IMG/VR virus record: IMGVR_UViG_3300017963_000510 | Coordinates: 1-36,018 of that record | Direction: 5' to 3' (one strand) | Length of the DNA stretch: 36,018 nt | DNA from: a virus | Shown here: piece after piece, positions 29,119 through 36,018 of the stretch | How positions within the stretch are numbered: the first letter of the stretch is position 1 | Layout: each line of letters opens with the position of its first letter | The notes under the pieces: model-generated | What the model was told of the DNA's origin: nothing | What the model saw: the letters and a program-made list of their open reading frames with translations, nothing else | Database searches by the model: none | Program-made: the position numbers and the translations under genes

Positions 29119-29556
29119 CTAAGTCTGCGTCGTCGTCGGCTTCGGCTTGTCGCTTTCTTTCTCTTCGTCGTTTGGCGAAGACGCGGCGTTTTCTTTTGGG
29201 TTTGCGCCTTCGTCTTCGTCTTCGCTATAAAGACCGGACTTCTTAACGGCTTCCATAATAACGGTACCCATTTCTTCTAGGTCGCCGTGGTCTTCTATGT
29301 ATTCTTGGATAACGCGCCCGGCCAAGTCGGGCGTCATGCGTCGGTTGAAACGCTTGGCGCCGGCCCATAGTAAGACGCGAATAACGTCTAGCCTTACGTC
29401 GCCGGTTTCCTGTATTTCGCCAAACACTTCACCTATCGGCTTGTCTAACTCACGTTCGATATTCGCAAGCGCGTTAATGTCGTAGCGAAGATTTGCTACA
29501 CCGTCGCGTACCGTACCCGGCCGCAACCCGCCTAATGGAACGGAACCCCATACCAT
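29119..29556 (-). CDS. Tail assembly chaperone, upstream part
   Basis: In this 145-aa protein residues 20-85 (NLRYDINALANIERELDKPIGEVFG, DVRLDVIRVLLWAGAKRF, MTPDLAGRVIQEYIEDHGDL) match the GTA gp10-like / TAC family, which guides tail tube assembly around the tape measure. The C-terminal 35 residues are acidic and Pro/Thr-rich. GGGAGTGTAAATC precedes the ATG. It corresponds to the lambda G protein position. Confidence 0.88.
   Translation of the reverse strand: MVWGSVPLGGLRPGTVRDGVANLRYDINALANIERELDKPIGEVFGEIQETGDVRLDVIRVLLWAGAKRFNRRMTPDLAGRVIQEYIEDHGDLEEMGTVIMEAVKKSGLYSEDEDEGANPKENAASSPNDEEKESDKPKPTTTQT
29194..29203 (-). other. Candidate -1 ribosomal frameshift site
   Basis: On the minus strand the bases AAACCCAAAA read A-AAC-CCA-AAA in the frame of the upstream chaperone gene. 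They hold two overlapping X-XXY-YYZ heptamers (AAACCCA and CCCAAAA). A shift here enters a frame that is open through the start of the downstream gene to its stop at 28754. This mirrors the lambda G/GT arrangement. No pseudoknot was tested. Confidence 0.7.
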
Positions 29557-29571
29557 GATTTACACTCCCGC

Positions 29572-29634
29572 AAAAAGTGGCCCCATAGGGAAGGAATCCC
29601 ATACGCCTATTCGGCGCACCTGCAGTATGGGGCC
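29572..29634 (-). terminator. Intrinsic terminator after the tail tube gene
   Basis: On the minus strand GGCCCCATA (29634-29626) pairs with TATGGGGCC (29587-29579), with a small CGCC/GGCG hairpin inside the loop. The structure ends with AC then TTTTT. It lies between the tail tube stop and the chaperone start, so it probably lowers transcription of downstream tail genes relative to the tube. Confidence 0.75.
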
Positions 29635-29652
29635 TAATCCCCCTGCAGGATT

Positions 29653-30063
29653 TTATTGAGTACCGTCTACGGGCGCGCCGATACCTTGCATCTCAATAGA
29701 GATAAGGTCAGCGTCATCGTTGGGCATTGCCAACTCCCAAGACGTTACGCCAACCGTACCCGAAATGACGCGGCCGCTACCGTCTACCGGGCGCAATTCG
29801 AAGTCGATAGAAGACTGGTCGAAAATCTTATCTATCAATTCTTCCTGCGCCGCGTCGTCCGCTATATAGAGATATTCGGCCGAAAGGGTATAGCCTTTAC
29901 GCCCGGCTATACTTACGTCCCAAGCGTCGTCATGCGTAGTTGTGTCGATTCGCCGGCCTTCGATAGATATACTAACTTCGCGTATATCGGCTATCTTGGT
30001 AGGCGTCGCGCTAACATCTACGTATAGAACGCCGTCAAAACCCGCTTGCCCATTGGTAGACAT
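29653..30063 (-). CDS. Major tail tube protein
   Basis: In this 136-aa protein IADIREVSISIEGRRIDTTTHDDAWDVSIAGRKGYTLSAEYLY is the typical tail-tube opening. A central helix (AAQEELIDKIF) and strands VISGTVGVTSWELAMPNDDAD follow, as in TP901-type major tail proteins. Position and length fit. The gene has AAAGGGGG upstream and is followed by a terminator, as expected for a protein needed in many copies. Confidence 0.9.
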   Translation of the reverse strand: MSTNGQAGFDGVLYVDVSATPTKIADIREVSISIEGRRIDTTTHDDAWDVSIAGRKGYTLSAEYLYIADDAAQEELIDKIFDQSSIDFELRPVDGSGRVISGTVGVTSWELAMPNDDADLISIEMQGIGAPVDGTQ

Positions 30064-30093
30064 TTTCTATATGCCCCCTTTCCCTTTCCCTAG

Positions 30094-30447
30094 TTACGTT
30101 AGACGAACGGCGGCAACTTCCATAGCGGCGCCGCTATAGTCTATAGTTGCCTTACCGGCGTCGTCGCCGGTTCTTTGGTTAAAAATACTCTTTTGCCAGG
30201 GATAGATAACCGCGTATTCATCGTCGGCCAAACTATCAGTAGTTATGTCGCCGGTTCTTTCCCATTGATCGGGAACGCTATTAACCGTTGCCGTTGTCGG
30301 CCCGGCGCCGGTCGTATGGAAGATAAGAACCGTACGCCCGTCGTTTATGACTACGTTACCGTTGGGTTGGTCTACCGCGTCAAAGGTAATTTCGTCGCCG
30401 CCAAACTTGCCGCTAAACTCCTGTACTGTTATTTCTGTTCGTGCCAT
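30094..30447 (-). CDS. Small virion-module protein with a beta-sandwich look
   Basis: This 117-aa protein is strand-rich throughout (ITVQEFSGKF, NVVINDGRTVLIFHTT, DEYAVIYPWQKSIFNQ) and ends ATIDYSGAAMEVAAVRL. It lies between the tail completion protein and the tail tube. Similar genes occur in this position in other siphoviruses and are presumed head-tail or decoration proteins. No function is proved. Confidence 0.75.
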   Translation of the reverse strand: MARTEITVQEFSGKFGGDEITFDAVDQPNGNVVINDGRTVLIFHTTGAGPTTATVNSVPDQWERTGDITTDSLADDEYAVIYPWQKSIFNQRTGDDAGKATIDYSGAAMEVAAVRLT

Positions 30448-30463
30448 TGCCTACGCCCTTTCC

Positions 30464-30892
30464 TTATGGTTGTTCCAACATCTTAAAGCGATACTTGGCT
30501 ATTAGGTGCCGTATTAGTCTTTGGTCTTTCGCTACTTCTAGTTGTATCGTCGAACTCTGATACCAAGACGCTATAACGTCGTAGCCGTCTACCGATATGT
30601 TGGTAACGTCGCCCGTTAGCCGGTTTACTTCGTCTAGGATTTGCCATAGTACCTTATTGCCGCGCGCGGCCCGGTTGTCGTCTTTGTAGATATGTACCGT
30701 GACTACAACCTGTTCGCCCGGCCGCGAATGGGTACGCCATTCGCTAGAGTCGAATTCACCTATACGGATAAACGGATAGGCTTGGTTGCCCGGTACGAAG
30801 TCGAAGACGCCAGTAACCAAGGCCATTAACGTACCGTCGCCCGTATACAATTCGTATAGCGAAGTCTGCAGGGGTAATAGTGCGGTTTGCAT
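30464..30892 (-). CDS. Tail completion protein, DUF3168/gp17-like
   Basis: In this 142-aa protein LQTSLYELYTGDGTLMALVTGVFDFVPGNQAYPFIRIGEF is the usual DUF3168 opening. TVHIYKDDNRAARGNKVLWQILDEVNRL and a closing RLIRHLIAKYRFKM follow. It joins the connector to the tail tube. It is coupled to the gp10-like gene by TAATG. Confidence 0.85.
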   Translation of the reverse strand: MQTALLPLQTSLYELYTGDGTLMALVTGVFDFVPGNQAYPFIRIGEFDSSEWRTHSRPGEQVVVTVHIYKDDNRAARGNKVLWQILDEVNRLTGDVTNISVDGYDVIASWYQSSTIQLEVAKDQRLIRHLIAKYRFKMLEQP

Positions 30893-31320
30893 TACTTGGT
30901 TACCAACCTTCTAACGATTGACTTTACACGCTTTTCGAATTCCGGCTTTTCTTGTTCGAACGCCGGATTAAGAAACGGTTGGGCCGGCTGCCCGGCGCTT
31001 TCCCCATGCTGGTAACCTTCCGGCAATTCAGGATGTTCGCTAGACGCGCCGGCGTCGCCAGTGCCATACTCAACAAACGGCGCATATTCTACGGCCGTAC
31101 CCACTTGCCCGACCAAACCGCCTTCTAGCAATTCCAACTCAATAGACGACCGTAGCCGGCCAGTATCTACCGGGCATAGGCGCCGTGCTTCGCGTTGTAC
31201 GTTTATAGCGCCTTCGTTTATCGTAAGGCGCAAGGCGTTAAATAGCCTTTTGCCTAACGTAGCCAAGGCAAGGCGTAACGACGGTATACCCTGTAGCGAA
31301 ACCGTATAGCCCTTAGCCAT
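30892..31320 (-). CDS. HK97 gp10-like head-tail joining protein
   Basis: In this 142-aa protein the core AINVQREARRLCPVDTGRLRSSI and YAPFVEYGTG followed by QPFLNPAFEQEK is the HK97-gp10_like signature. It joins head and tail. The start was placed at the ATG at 31320, overlapping the preceding gene's end (GAGGTTAAC upstream), rather than at the earlier non-ATG start. Confidence 0.92.
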   Translation of the reverse strand: MAKGYTVSLQGIPSLRLALATLGKRLFNALRLTINEGAINVQREARRLCPVDTGRLRSSIELELLEGGLVGQVGTAVEYAPFVEYGTGDAGASSEHPELPEGYQHGESAGQPAQPFLNPAFEQEKPEFEKRVKSIVRRLVTK

Positions 31321-31693
31321 TGTTGTAGTTAACCTCACGACAAAGCATTTCGTAAATCGTTTGTCTATCGCCCGGCGTCACCGCCGATAGTATTTCGAAG
31401 TACCGGCTACCGTACTTGACTAACAAAGAACCGCTATACAAGTTAAGCGCGCCTACTTGGTCGTCGTACCGTATCGTTATTCTATGGTCGGCAACCCCGC
31501 GTATCGCGTCGCCTTCGTGTACCTTCATTTGCTGTACTGGTTCGATCATTGCCGGCACGTTTTCAAGTGCCGCCGTATCGGCCGTATTCGTTATACCGCC
31601 CATGCCATCAGAAGTACCGGCGGCGTCGGGTTCGATAAAGTCGATAAGCGCTTGCATATCGCCGGCTGATACGAACCTGTTAGCGGTCTTCAT
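31313..31693 (-). CDS. Head-tail adaptor (SPP1 gp16 / H_T_join type)
   Basis: This 126-aa protein has the family pattern: an N-terminal strand-rich region, VADHRITIRYDDQV in the middle, LLVKYGSRYFEILSAVTPGDRQ near the end and a final EMLCREV. It closes the head and forms the stopper. The start overlaps the connector gene as ATGA. Confidence 0.88.
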   Translation of the reverse strand: MKTANRFVSAGDMQALIDFIEPDAAGTSDGMGGITNTADTAALENVPAMIEPVQQMKVHEGDAIRGVADHRITIRYDDQVGALNLYSGSLLVKYGSRYFEILSAVTPGDRQTIYEMLCREVNYNNG

Positions 31694-32307
31694 AGCATCG
31701 GTACCCTATACTGCCTTAGTATCGCCTTGGCGCTTACTGGTACGTCGCCGGAAATGGTACCCACTATCCTATCCTCGCGGAACGTCCACAAGGAACCGGC
31801 AATTTTGATAATGCCGCGTTTGATTCTTTCCGGTACGTCGTCGGCGTCGTCGCCATATCCGGCCTTATAGTCAACTACTAGGCCGTCGGCCCTGCGTAAT
31901 CCGGTCGGCCAAGCAGCGCCGTTTACAAGCGTTATACGGCCCTTAAGGCGTTCGTCGGATACTATGTAGTTATCGGAGCTAAATACCGTTTCGGTATCGT
32001 CGTCGTCGTACCACTTTACCGACGTAATAGATTGCAACGGCGGTCGGGGTAATTCTATGTAGTCTTCGCAAGGTACCGCGTCTAACCAAACCCGTATTTG
32101 GTGCGTCATAAAAACGCGCCGGGTAAAGGATTCGGCTATATGGCGCGCGTCTTTTATCAATTCGTCTATTAGGTCGTCTTGGTCGTCCGTACGTATTCGC
32201 ATATAGTCTTTAACTTCGTCTTTGGTTACCGGTTCGCTTGCCGGTACTTGGTGAAAGTACATTTTATTGGCACGATGTACCGGCGCCCTTTTGTAGCTAG
32301 ACAACAT
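31690..32307 (-). CDS. Head-tail connector, gp6-like
   Basis: In this 205-aa protein EPVTKDEVKDYMRIRTDDQDDLIDELIKDARHIAESFTRR is the diagnostic helical start of gp6-like connectors. PLQSITSVKWYDDDDTETVF and RIKRGIIKIAGSLWTFRE follow. It sits under the portal ring. The ATG at 32307 has AGGGG upstream. Confidence 0.92.
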   Translation of the reverse strand: MLSSYKRAPVHRANKMYFHQVPASEPVTKDEVKDYMRIRTDDQDDLIDELIKDARHIAESFTRRVFMTHQIRVWLDAVPCEDYIELPRPPLQSITSVKWYDDDDTETVFSSDNYIVSDERLKGRITLVNGAAWPTGLRRADGLVVDYKAGYGDDADDVPERIKRGIIKIAGSLWTFREDRIVGTISGDVPVSAKAILRQYRVPML

Positions 32308-32333
32308 AGTAAACCCCTATTGCCGTTAAGGTA

Positions 32334-32385
32334 GCGGGTAGGCGACTCTCTTTGCCAGTAGGGTTTATCGAAAACGCCTACCCGC
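32334..32385 (-). terminator. Perfect 11-bp hairpin between head genes
   Basis: GCGGGTAGGCG (32334-32344) and CGCCTACCCGC (32375-32385) pair exactly around a 30-base loop. On the minus strand no T-run follows, so it may be an mRNA-stability element rather than a terminator. Confidence 0.45.
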
Positions 32386-32414
32386 CACAAACCTAACTTA
32401 CTGCGTACTACAAC

Positions 32415-32843
32415 TTACGGCTGTTGTGTCGCATCCGGCATGTCGGTACGGTGACCGCGTACTGCAATCGCGCCAATAACCGCGCCCGAACTGGTGTTAG
32501 TCGAAACGATTGCAAGGCGTACCCATGCCTTCGTGCCGATATAGCCAATCTTGGATACCTTGTCGTCATCGTCATCGGCATCAAACGACGCGCCGGCTTC
32601 GGTGCCGATAAGGTCGGCATCTGCGACTTCCGCGTAGGTATCCGGCGATCCTGCGCCATCGTCGTCGGCTTCCTCAATCATTACTGCGTAGTCGCCGTCG
32701 GTTACGGTGCCGGTTGCTACGATAAACTCGCAAGACTCAAAATTAGCCATCGCTATGTCTTCGCCGTCAGTGGTTGTGTCGGTCGCTATCGTCTGCAACT
32801 TAAGAGCGATTGCAGGAGTGATATTGTTATGTAGGTCTTTCAT
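32415..32843 (-). CDS. Auxiliary head protein (possible decoration)
   Basis: This 142-aa protein is acidic with a beta-rich core (CEFIVATGTVTDGDYAVMIEEADDDG, DLIGTEAGASFDADDDDDKVSKIGYIGTKAWVRLAIVS). The family is common next to HK97 capsid genes in siphoviruses and is thought to be a virion component. Its position between the capsid and gp6-like genes, and flanking hairpins that may boost its mRNA, fit a high-copy capsid decoration. This is inference. Confidence 0.75.
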   Translation of the reverse strand: MKDLHNNITPAIALKLQTIATDTTTDGEDIAMANFESCEFIVATGTVTDGDYAVMIEEADDDGAGSPDTYAEVADADLIGTEAGASFDADDDDDKVSKIGYIGTKAWVRLAIVSTNTSSGAVIGAIAVRGHRTDMPDATQQP

Positions 32844-32885
32844 TGCTGCACCTTTCCTTTAGAACTCCCTAGAAAACTACTACAA

Positions 32886-32927
32886 GGGAAGGCGGCAAGA
32901 GCGCAAAGAACCCTTGCCAACCTTCCC
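32886..32927 (-). terminator. Hairpin after the major capsid gene
   Basis: GGGAAGG (32886-32892) pairs with CCTTCCC (32921-32927) and GGCAAG with CTTGCC just inside, with a small bulge. On the minus strand TTGTAGTAGTTTTC follows, a weak T-tract. It is probably a partial terminator or 3'-end protector for capsid mRNA. Confidence 0.55.
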
Positions 32928-32939
32928 GGCTATCCATTA

Positions 32940-34097
32940 CTACGCGCTCACCTTCTGCTTGCGGATTGCTTCGGCAAGCAACACACCGCCGCCAGTCCGG
33001 CGCGTGGTGTAGAACTGCACGTAAGGTTTGCTTGAGTAAGGGTCTCTCACGGTCGTAATCTGCTTCTTATCGACAATCACGTAACCGCGCTTGAAATCAC
33101 CGAAGAGAATAGGGTACGCATTCGCCGCAACCGCTGGCATGTCTACGGCCTCTTGGTAAGGATGACCCAAGATCGTAGGCGGATCGCCAGCAGCGTAGGC
33201 CGGCTGCCACAAATACTGCCCGTTCTCGTCTTCGAACTTACGAATGGCTTTGACCGAACCGCGCGCCAGCATGAAGCTTGCAGCCCTGGCATAGTCGGCG
33301 GGAAGGTCGTAAACAAGGTCAATAACGCCGCCAGCGGTCAATACGTTAGCATCGCCACTAACAACCTCGTCTATGTCGCCATTAGTGAGCAAGCCTTCCG
33401 GCTCTAGTACGTTGTCGCCCTCGATAAAGCCGGCGCCTTCCGTCTTGGCGAACCGGTCAGAAAGGGCGCCAGTAAGCCAAGCCTCTACGTTATAGGCCGC
33501 GTCGTCAAGCTCGCCTTGCGTTACGTACGGGTTAGCGTACATTTCGCGCACAAAAATTTCCTTCATAGCAACGGTTCCGGCTACGGTTTCGGTACGGCTT
33601 GTACGCTCACCAACCCAACCAGTAGCAAAGGCCGTAGAACCTTCCTTCGGAAACTTAACGCTATTGCCCTGAGAAATGGTACGCACCGTAGCAACTTGCC
33701 TTACCGGCGAAACCTCGACAAGCAGCTTAACTATTTCGTTAGCGTACTCAGGGACTACCAAATAACCACCTTCGGCGTCGTTATCGGTAGCGAGCGACTT
33801 CCTTTCCTCTTCGCTAAGCTTGTTCTCGCCGTGCCTAATGAAAGACTCGAAAGCCTTTGCTTCGGCGGCGCGCTTCTGCTTTTCCTCAAGGTCGTCATTG
33901 TCAACCCCGCCAGGTCGTTTCATTCGCGTTTGCAGGTCTTCTATTGCCGCGTCTAGTTTCTCTAGCTTCTCCTGTGTCTGGCCTAGCTCCGTGCCGTGCT
34001 TCTCGATCTCCTTCTTGGCTTCCTCGTTTGTAGTCTTGAACTCTTCGAAAGCCTTTTTCTGTGCGTCAAGCAATTCCTTTACCTGAGTCTCGTCCAT
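32940..34097 (-). CDS. Major capsid protein, HK97 fold
   Basis: In this 385-aa protein residues 1-85 are a coiled-coil delta domain that acts as internal scaffold. The capsid fold begins near 105 with TDNDAEGGYLVVPEYANEIV, then RQVATVRTISQGNSVKFPK and WVGERTSR, and the A-domain end is GGVLLAEAIRKQK. The protease upstream should remove the delta domain near residue 100. The ATG at 34097 has AGGGG; the longer reading at 34178 would overlap the protease gene. Confidence 0.97.
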   Translation of the reverse strand: MDETQVKELLDAQKKAFEEFKTTNEEAKKEIEKHGTELGQTQEKLEKLDAAIEDLQTRMKRPGGVDNDDLEEKQKRAAEAKAFESFIRHGENKLSEEERKSLATDNDAEGGYLVVPEYANEIVKLLVEVSPVRQVATVRTISQGNSVKFPKEGSTAFATGWVGERTSRTETVAGTVAMKEIFVREMYANPYVTQGELDDAAYNVEAWLTGALSDRFAKTEGAGFIEGDNVLEPEGLLTNGDIDEVVSGDANVLTAGGVIDLVYDLPADYARAASFMLARGSVKAIRKFEDENGQYLWQPAYAAGDPPTILGHPYQEAVDMPAVAANAYPILFGDFKRGYVIVDKKQITTVRDPYSSKPYVQFYTTRRTGGGVLLAEAIRKQKVSA

Positions 34098-34131
34098 TGC
34101 TTTAACCCCTATTACTTCTGCGTTATGCCTT

Positions 34132-35271
34132 CTATTGGGCTTTGGCGTATTCCCCCAAGTCGGATATGAAGTCAGCAACCGACTTGCTTATACCGTCATC
34201 GCTCGGCGCGGGTGCTGGCTCGTCGTCAGGGTCTTCGATAGAGTTAGCTTTGCCACTAGGGTCTATCTGGTACCCATTCGACACCAACAGTACGCCCAAC
34301 GATTCGTGAACAGACTTAACCAGCTTGCCGTCTATCGGCTCTGAGCCGTCCTTACACATTTCCGAAAAGCCTAGCACTTCGCTTAGCGCCGACTTAAACA
34401 GCCGTGCTTTGCTCCAAGGCGGCGTAAGATCCATCTTCGAGTAGTACTTACCAAGGTGCGCGCGTACGGCTCCCATTTCGCCGTCGGGAATGTCAACGCC
34501 GCCACGAGCGCCCATAACGGCCGCTGCAGCAGCGAAGATAGCGCGCGGTATGGCGGTTAGCTTGCCGTCAACAATGTCAGCAATGAGCAACTTGTACGAC
34601 GTAAGCTTGTCGCCTTCCCCGGTCTTGTAGTACACCCAACCGCGTTGAAACTTCTTTTGCTTGTCTTCGTCTTCTAGGTCTTCTTGTTCGGCTATACCAG
34701 CCCAAGAGCGTACGCGCTTCTCGGCGGCTGCCTTATCCCAATCGGCTTCTCTGTCGCCAAGTGGTAGATTCTGATACGGTACAACTGACTTAACCGAAGA
34801 GATAAGCGCGCCAGGGGTTGCTTGAAAATTCTTAGTTATCAAGCTGCCTTCGTATAGCTTCAATTCCTTAAGCCGTCGTGCACCGTCGTCGTCGTACAAC
34901 TGCTTAATGGTTTCGTAGCCGATAGAAAGGCCGTTGATATAACCCTTGCGTACGCCGGACAATTTCTCGCGTGCAAGTTGTAGCTCTAGATCAAGCGCCG
35001 CGTCTATCCATAGTCCTTTTTCATCCTCTTTGGCCTTGAAGCCGCCTATGGGCTCCCAAGGGCTATGAAACCAGAGCAAGGGAAATTCGCCCTTGTTGGA
35101 CTTTAGGGTGCGCTTGAATGCGCCGCGCTCTACTACATCGCCGTATGAATCGGTTACGCCGAAGACGGAAAGGTAACCGCTAAACGTACCCTCTTGTTCG
35201 TCAACGGCTTTAATCTGCAGTGGGTAGTCGCGCGTTTCCGGCGCCTTAAAGTCGTGCGCTAGGTTCTGCAT
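34132..35271 (-). CDS. Prohead protease, HK97 type, with an extra C-terminal domain
   Basis: In this 379-aa protein the serine protease core lies in residues 15-160, with catalytic H69 (LLWFHSP) and S116 (NGLSIGYE). E141 is a likely third member. HK97 proteases are about 220 aa. The additional region 170-300 (WAGIAEQEDLEDEDKQKKFQ, SYKLLIADIVDGKLTAIPRAIFAAAAAVMGARGG, VRAHLGKYYSKM) is a domain found attached to several phage proteases. It matures the capsid by cleaving the scaffold. AAAGGGGG precedes the ATG. Confidence 0.95.
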   Translation of the reverse strand: MQNLAHDFKAPETRDYPLQIKAVDEQEGTFSGYLSVFGVTDSYGDVVERGAFKRTLKSNKGEFPLLWFHSPWEPIGGFKAKEDEKGLWIDAALDLELQLAREKLSGVRKGYINGLSIGYETIKQLYDDDGARRLKELKLYEGSLITKNFQATPGALISSVKSVVPYQNLPLGDREADWDKAAAEKRVRSWAGIAEQEDLEDEDKQKKFQRGWVYYKTGEGDKLTSYKLLIADIVDGKLTAIPRAIFAAAAAVMGARGGVDIPDGEMGAVRAHLGKYYSKMDLTPPWSKARLFKSALSEVLGFSEMCKDGSEPIDGKLVKSVHESLGVLLVSNGYQIDPSGKANSIEDPDDEPAPAPSDDGISKSVADFISDLGEYAKAQ

Positions 35272-35283
35272 TACATACCCCCT

Positions 35284-36018
35284 TTATACATCCCAGAGAA
35301 GGAAGGATAGTTGGCCGTACGCAAACTCGGAAGCGCTAGCCGAACCAGCCATTTTGACAATCGTGCCGGCCGGCCAAGACGGCCCAACCGCAAGGACTCC
35401 ACTACCAGCGCCAAGCAAGCTCGTATTGGGCAGCGCATGAATCTTGAATATCTCTCCGGGCTTCTGCGTCTTGATGACGGCTTGCGGATCATGCGAAGCA
35501 TCTAGCACTAAGCCATACTGCGCCATAACCATCAATCCGCGCTTGCCAGCCGGAACCATAAACGCTGTGTTGGGGCTTTCACCAGAGGTAGCCGGTATGT
35601 TGAGTTTCTTCTTCGCTTGCGTTTGCGGTACACCGAGAGTAAAGGTGTCGTCTTCTGCGATCCAAACCGTTTTGCCTGCCGTTATGTCGGCATCGCCCAT
35701 AATCTCGGCAAGGTGCGCCATTCGCCAAGTTATTTCGTCGCCGTCTTCGTCCTTAACCTCAACTTTTGTCTGGCCGTTAAGGGTCGCGTATCCGTACTGT
35801 AGCTCTAGGTTGTCGTCAAGACCATGAATCTTGATAACTTGGGTTGTATCAAGGGTACCTGTCGAAGCGACAAACAGCTTAAACTCCGTTGCCGGAACCG
35901 TCAGCCCGCCGTCAAATCCGCATAGATCCTCGTACCCAATGCCGCCGGTAAGGACTTGCACGCACGACGAGAACATATAGTCGCGCCCCTCTTCGCCGTG
36001 CATTCCAACGTTCCAGCC
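35284..36018 (-). CDS. Virion-module protein, C-terminal part (continues at 168)
   Basis: This is the rest of the 259-aa protein whose N-terminus is at 168-1. It is beta-rich with strands such as TEFKLFVASTGTLDTTQVIKIHG, ELQYGYATLNGQTKVEV and GKTVWIAEDDTFTLG, and it ends SFLLWDV. It lies directly upstream of the prohead protease, a place where capsid or portal-associated proteins occur. No family is certain. At the right end the frame remains open beyond the window, as expected for a cut gene. Confidence 0.9.
   Translation of the reverse strand, partial: GWNVGMHGEEGRDYMFSSCVQVLTGGIGYEDLCGFDGGLTVPATEFKLFVASTGTLDTTQVIKIHGLDDNLELQYGYATLNGQTKVEVKDEDGDEITWRMAHLAEIMGDADITAGKTVWIAEDDTFTLGVPQTQAKKKLNIPATSGESPNTAFMVPAGKRGLMVMAQYGLVLDASHDPQAVIKTQKPGEIFKIHALPNTSLLGAGSGVLAVGPSWPAGTIVKMAGSASASEFAYGQLSFLLWDV
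35896..36018. repeat. Direct terminal repeat, right copy
   Basis: This stretch is identical to bases 1-123. See the left copy. It lies within the coding region of the junction-spanning virion gene, so it carries no extra information beyond circular closure. Confidence 0.95.

Noticed and set aside
29041-29180. Sequencing-error frameshift between the chaperone genes
   Set aside because: Both frames are intact and a correct slippery site is present, as in many phages, so a programmed shift explains the layout better.
29600-29620. CGAATAG inside the tail terminator as a further regulator site
   Set aside because: It is a single incomplete match that forms the loop of the hairpin, so it is probably coincidence.

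Overview
The window is the complete genome of a tailed double-stranded DNA bacteriophage (Caudoviricetes), very probably a siphovirus. It has an HK97-type head module (TerL, portal, prohead protease, HK97-fold capsid), head-tail connectors, a tail tube, tail chaperones, a tape measure, a hub and tail fibres. I see no tail sheath. The first 123 bases recur exactly as the last 123, so the unit is about 35,895 bp and circularly closed or circularly permuted. One virion gene is cut by the linearisation and rejoins perfectly in frame across it. The bacterial host cannot be named from the sequence. A lipobox protein hints weakly at a cell with lipoproteins. I see no integrase, tRNA, CRISPR array, insertion sequence or DNA polymerase.

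There are two opposed transcription units. From a gene-free control region (5,040-5,822), the minus-strand virion operon runs leftwards: DUF5681 protein (candidate small terminase), three small genes, TerL, portal-MuF fusion, a junction-spanning virion protein, protease, major capsid, auxiliary head protein, four connectors, tail tube, two tail chaperones probably joined by a -1 frameshift, tape measure, hub, a duplicated-domain tail protein, tail fibre, a lipoprotein and an XhlA/holin-like protein. It ends at 22,641. The plus-strand operon (5,823-22,712) starts with a winged-helix protein and about 20 small proteins, mostly of unknown function. These include a DNA-glycosylase-like protein, two small membrane proteins, a block of four genes sharing a C-terminal peptide, a possible 3D-domain hydrolase and an XRE regulator. 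It ends in a replication/recombination block: DnaQ-like exonuclease, Sak4-like ATPase, DUF669-like protein, RecD2-like helicase, HD protein, ERCC4 nuclease and D5-type primase-helicase. The two operons collide tail to tail and overlap by 72 bp.

Most genes are joined by ATGA or TAATG overlaps. Where a gene has its own leader, the ribosome binding site is repeatedly AAAGGGGG rather than AAGGAGG. CTAG and CTA-Leu look abundant through most of the genome, but two blocks (about 10,590-11,740 and 23,840-24,430) look different in base usage and are probably recent acquisitions.

The most unusual signals are: (i) four consecutive genes ending in the same peptide (PAEDGEGE-like), where the shared DNA repeat also supplies the ribosome binding site of the next gene; (ii) a shared CGAATAGT motif at both sides of the control region, as 15-bp tandem copies at the start of the virion operon and as an inverted cluster upstream; (iii) a 99-nt element closed by a perfect 13-bp inverted repeat inside the early operon; (iv) overlapping slippery heptamers in the tail chaperone gene.
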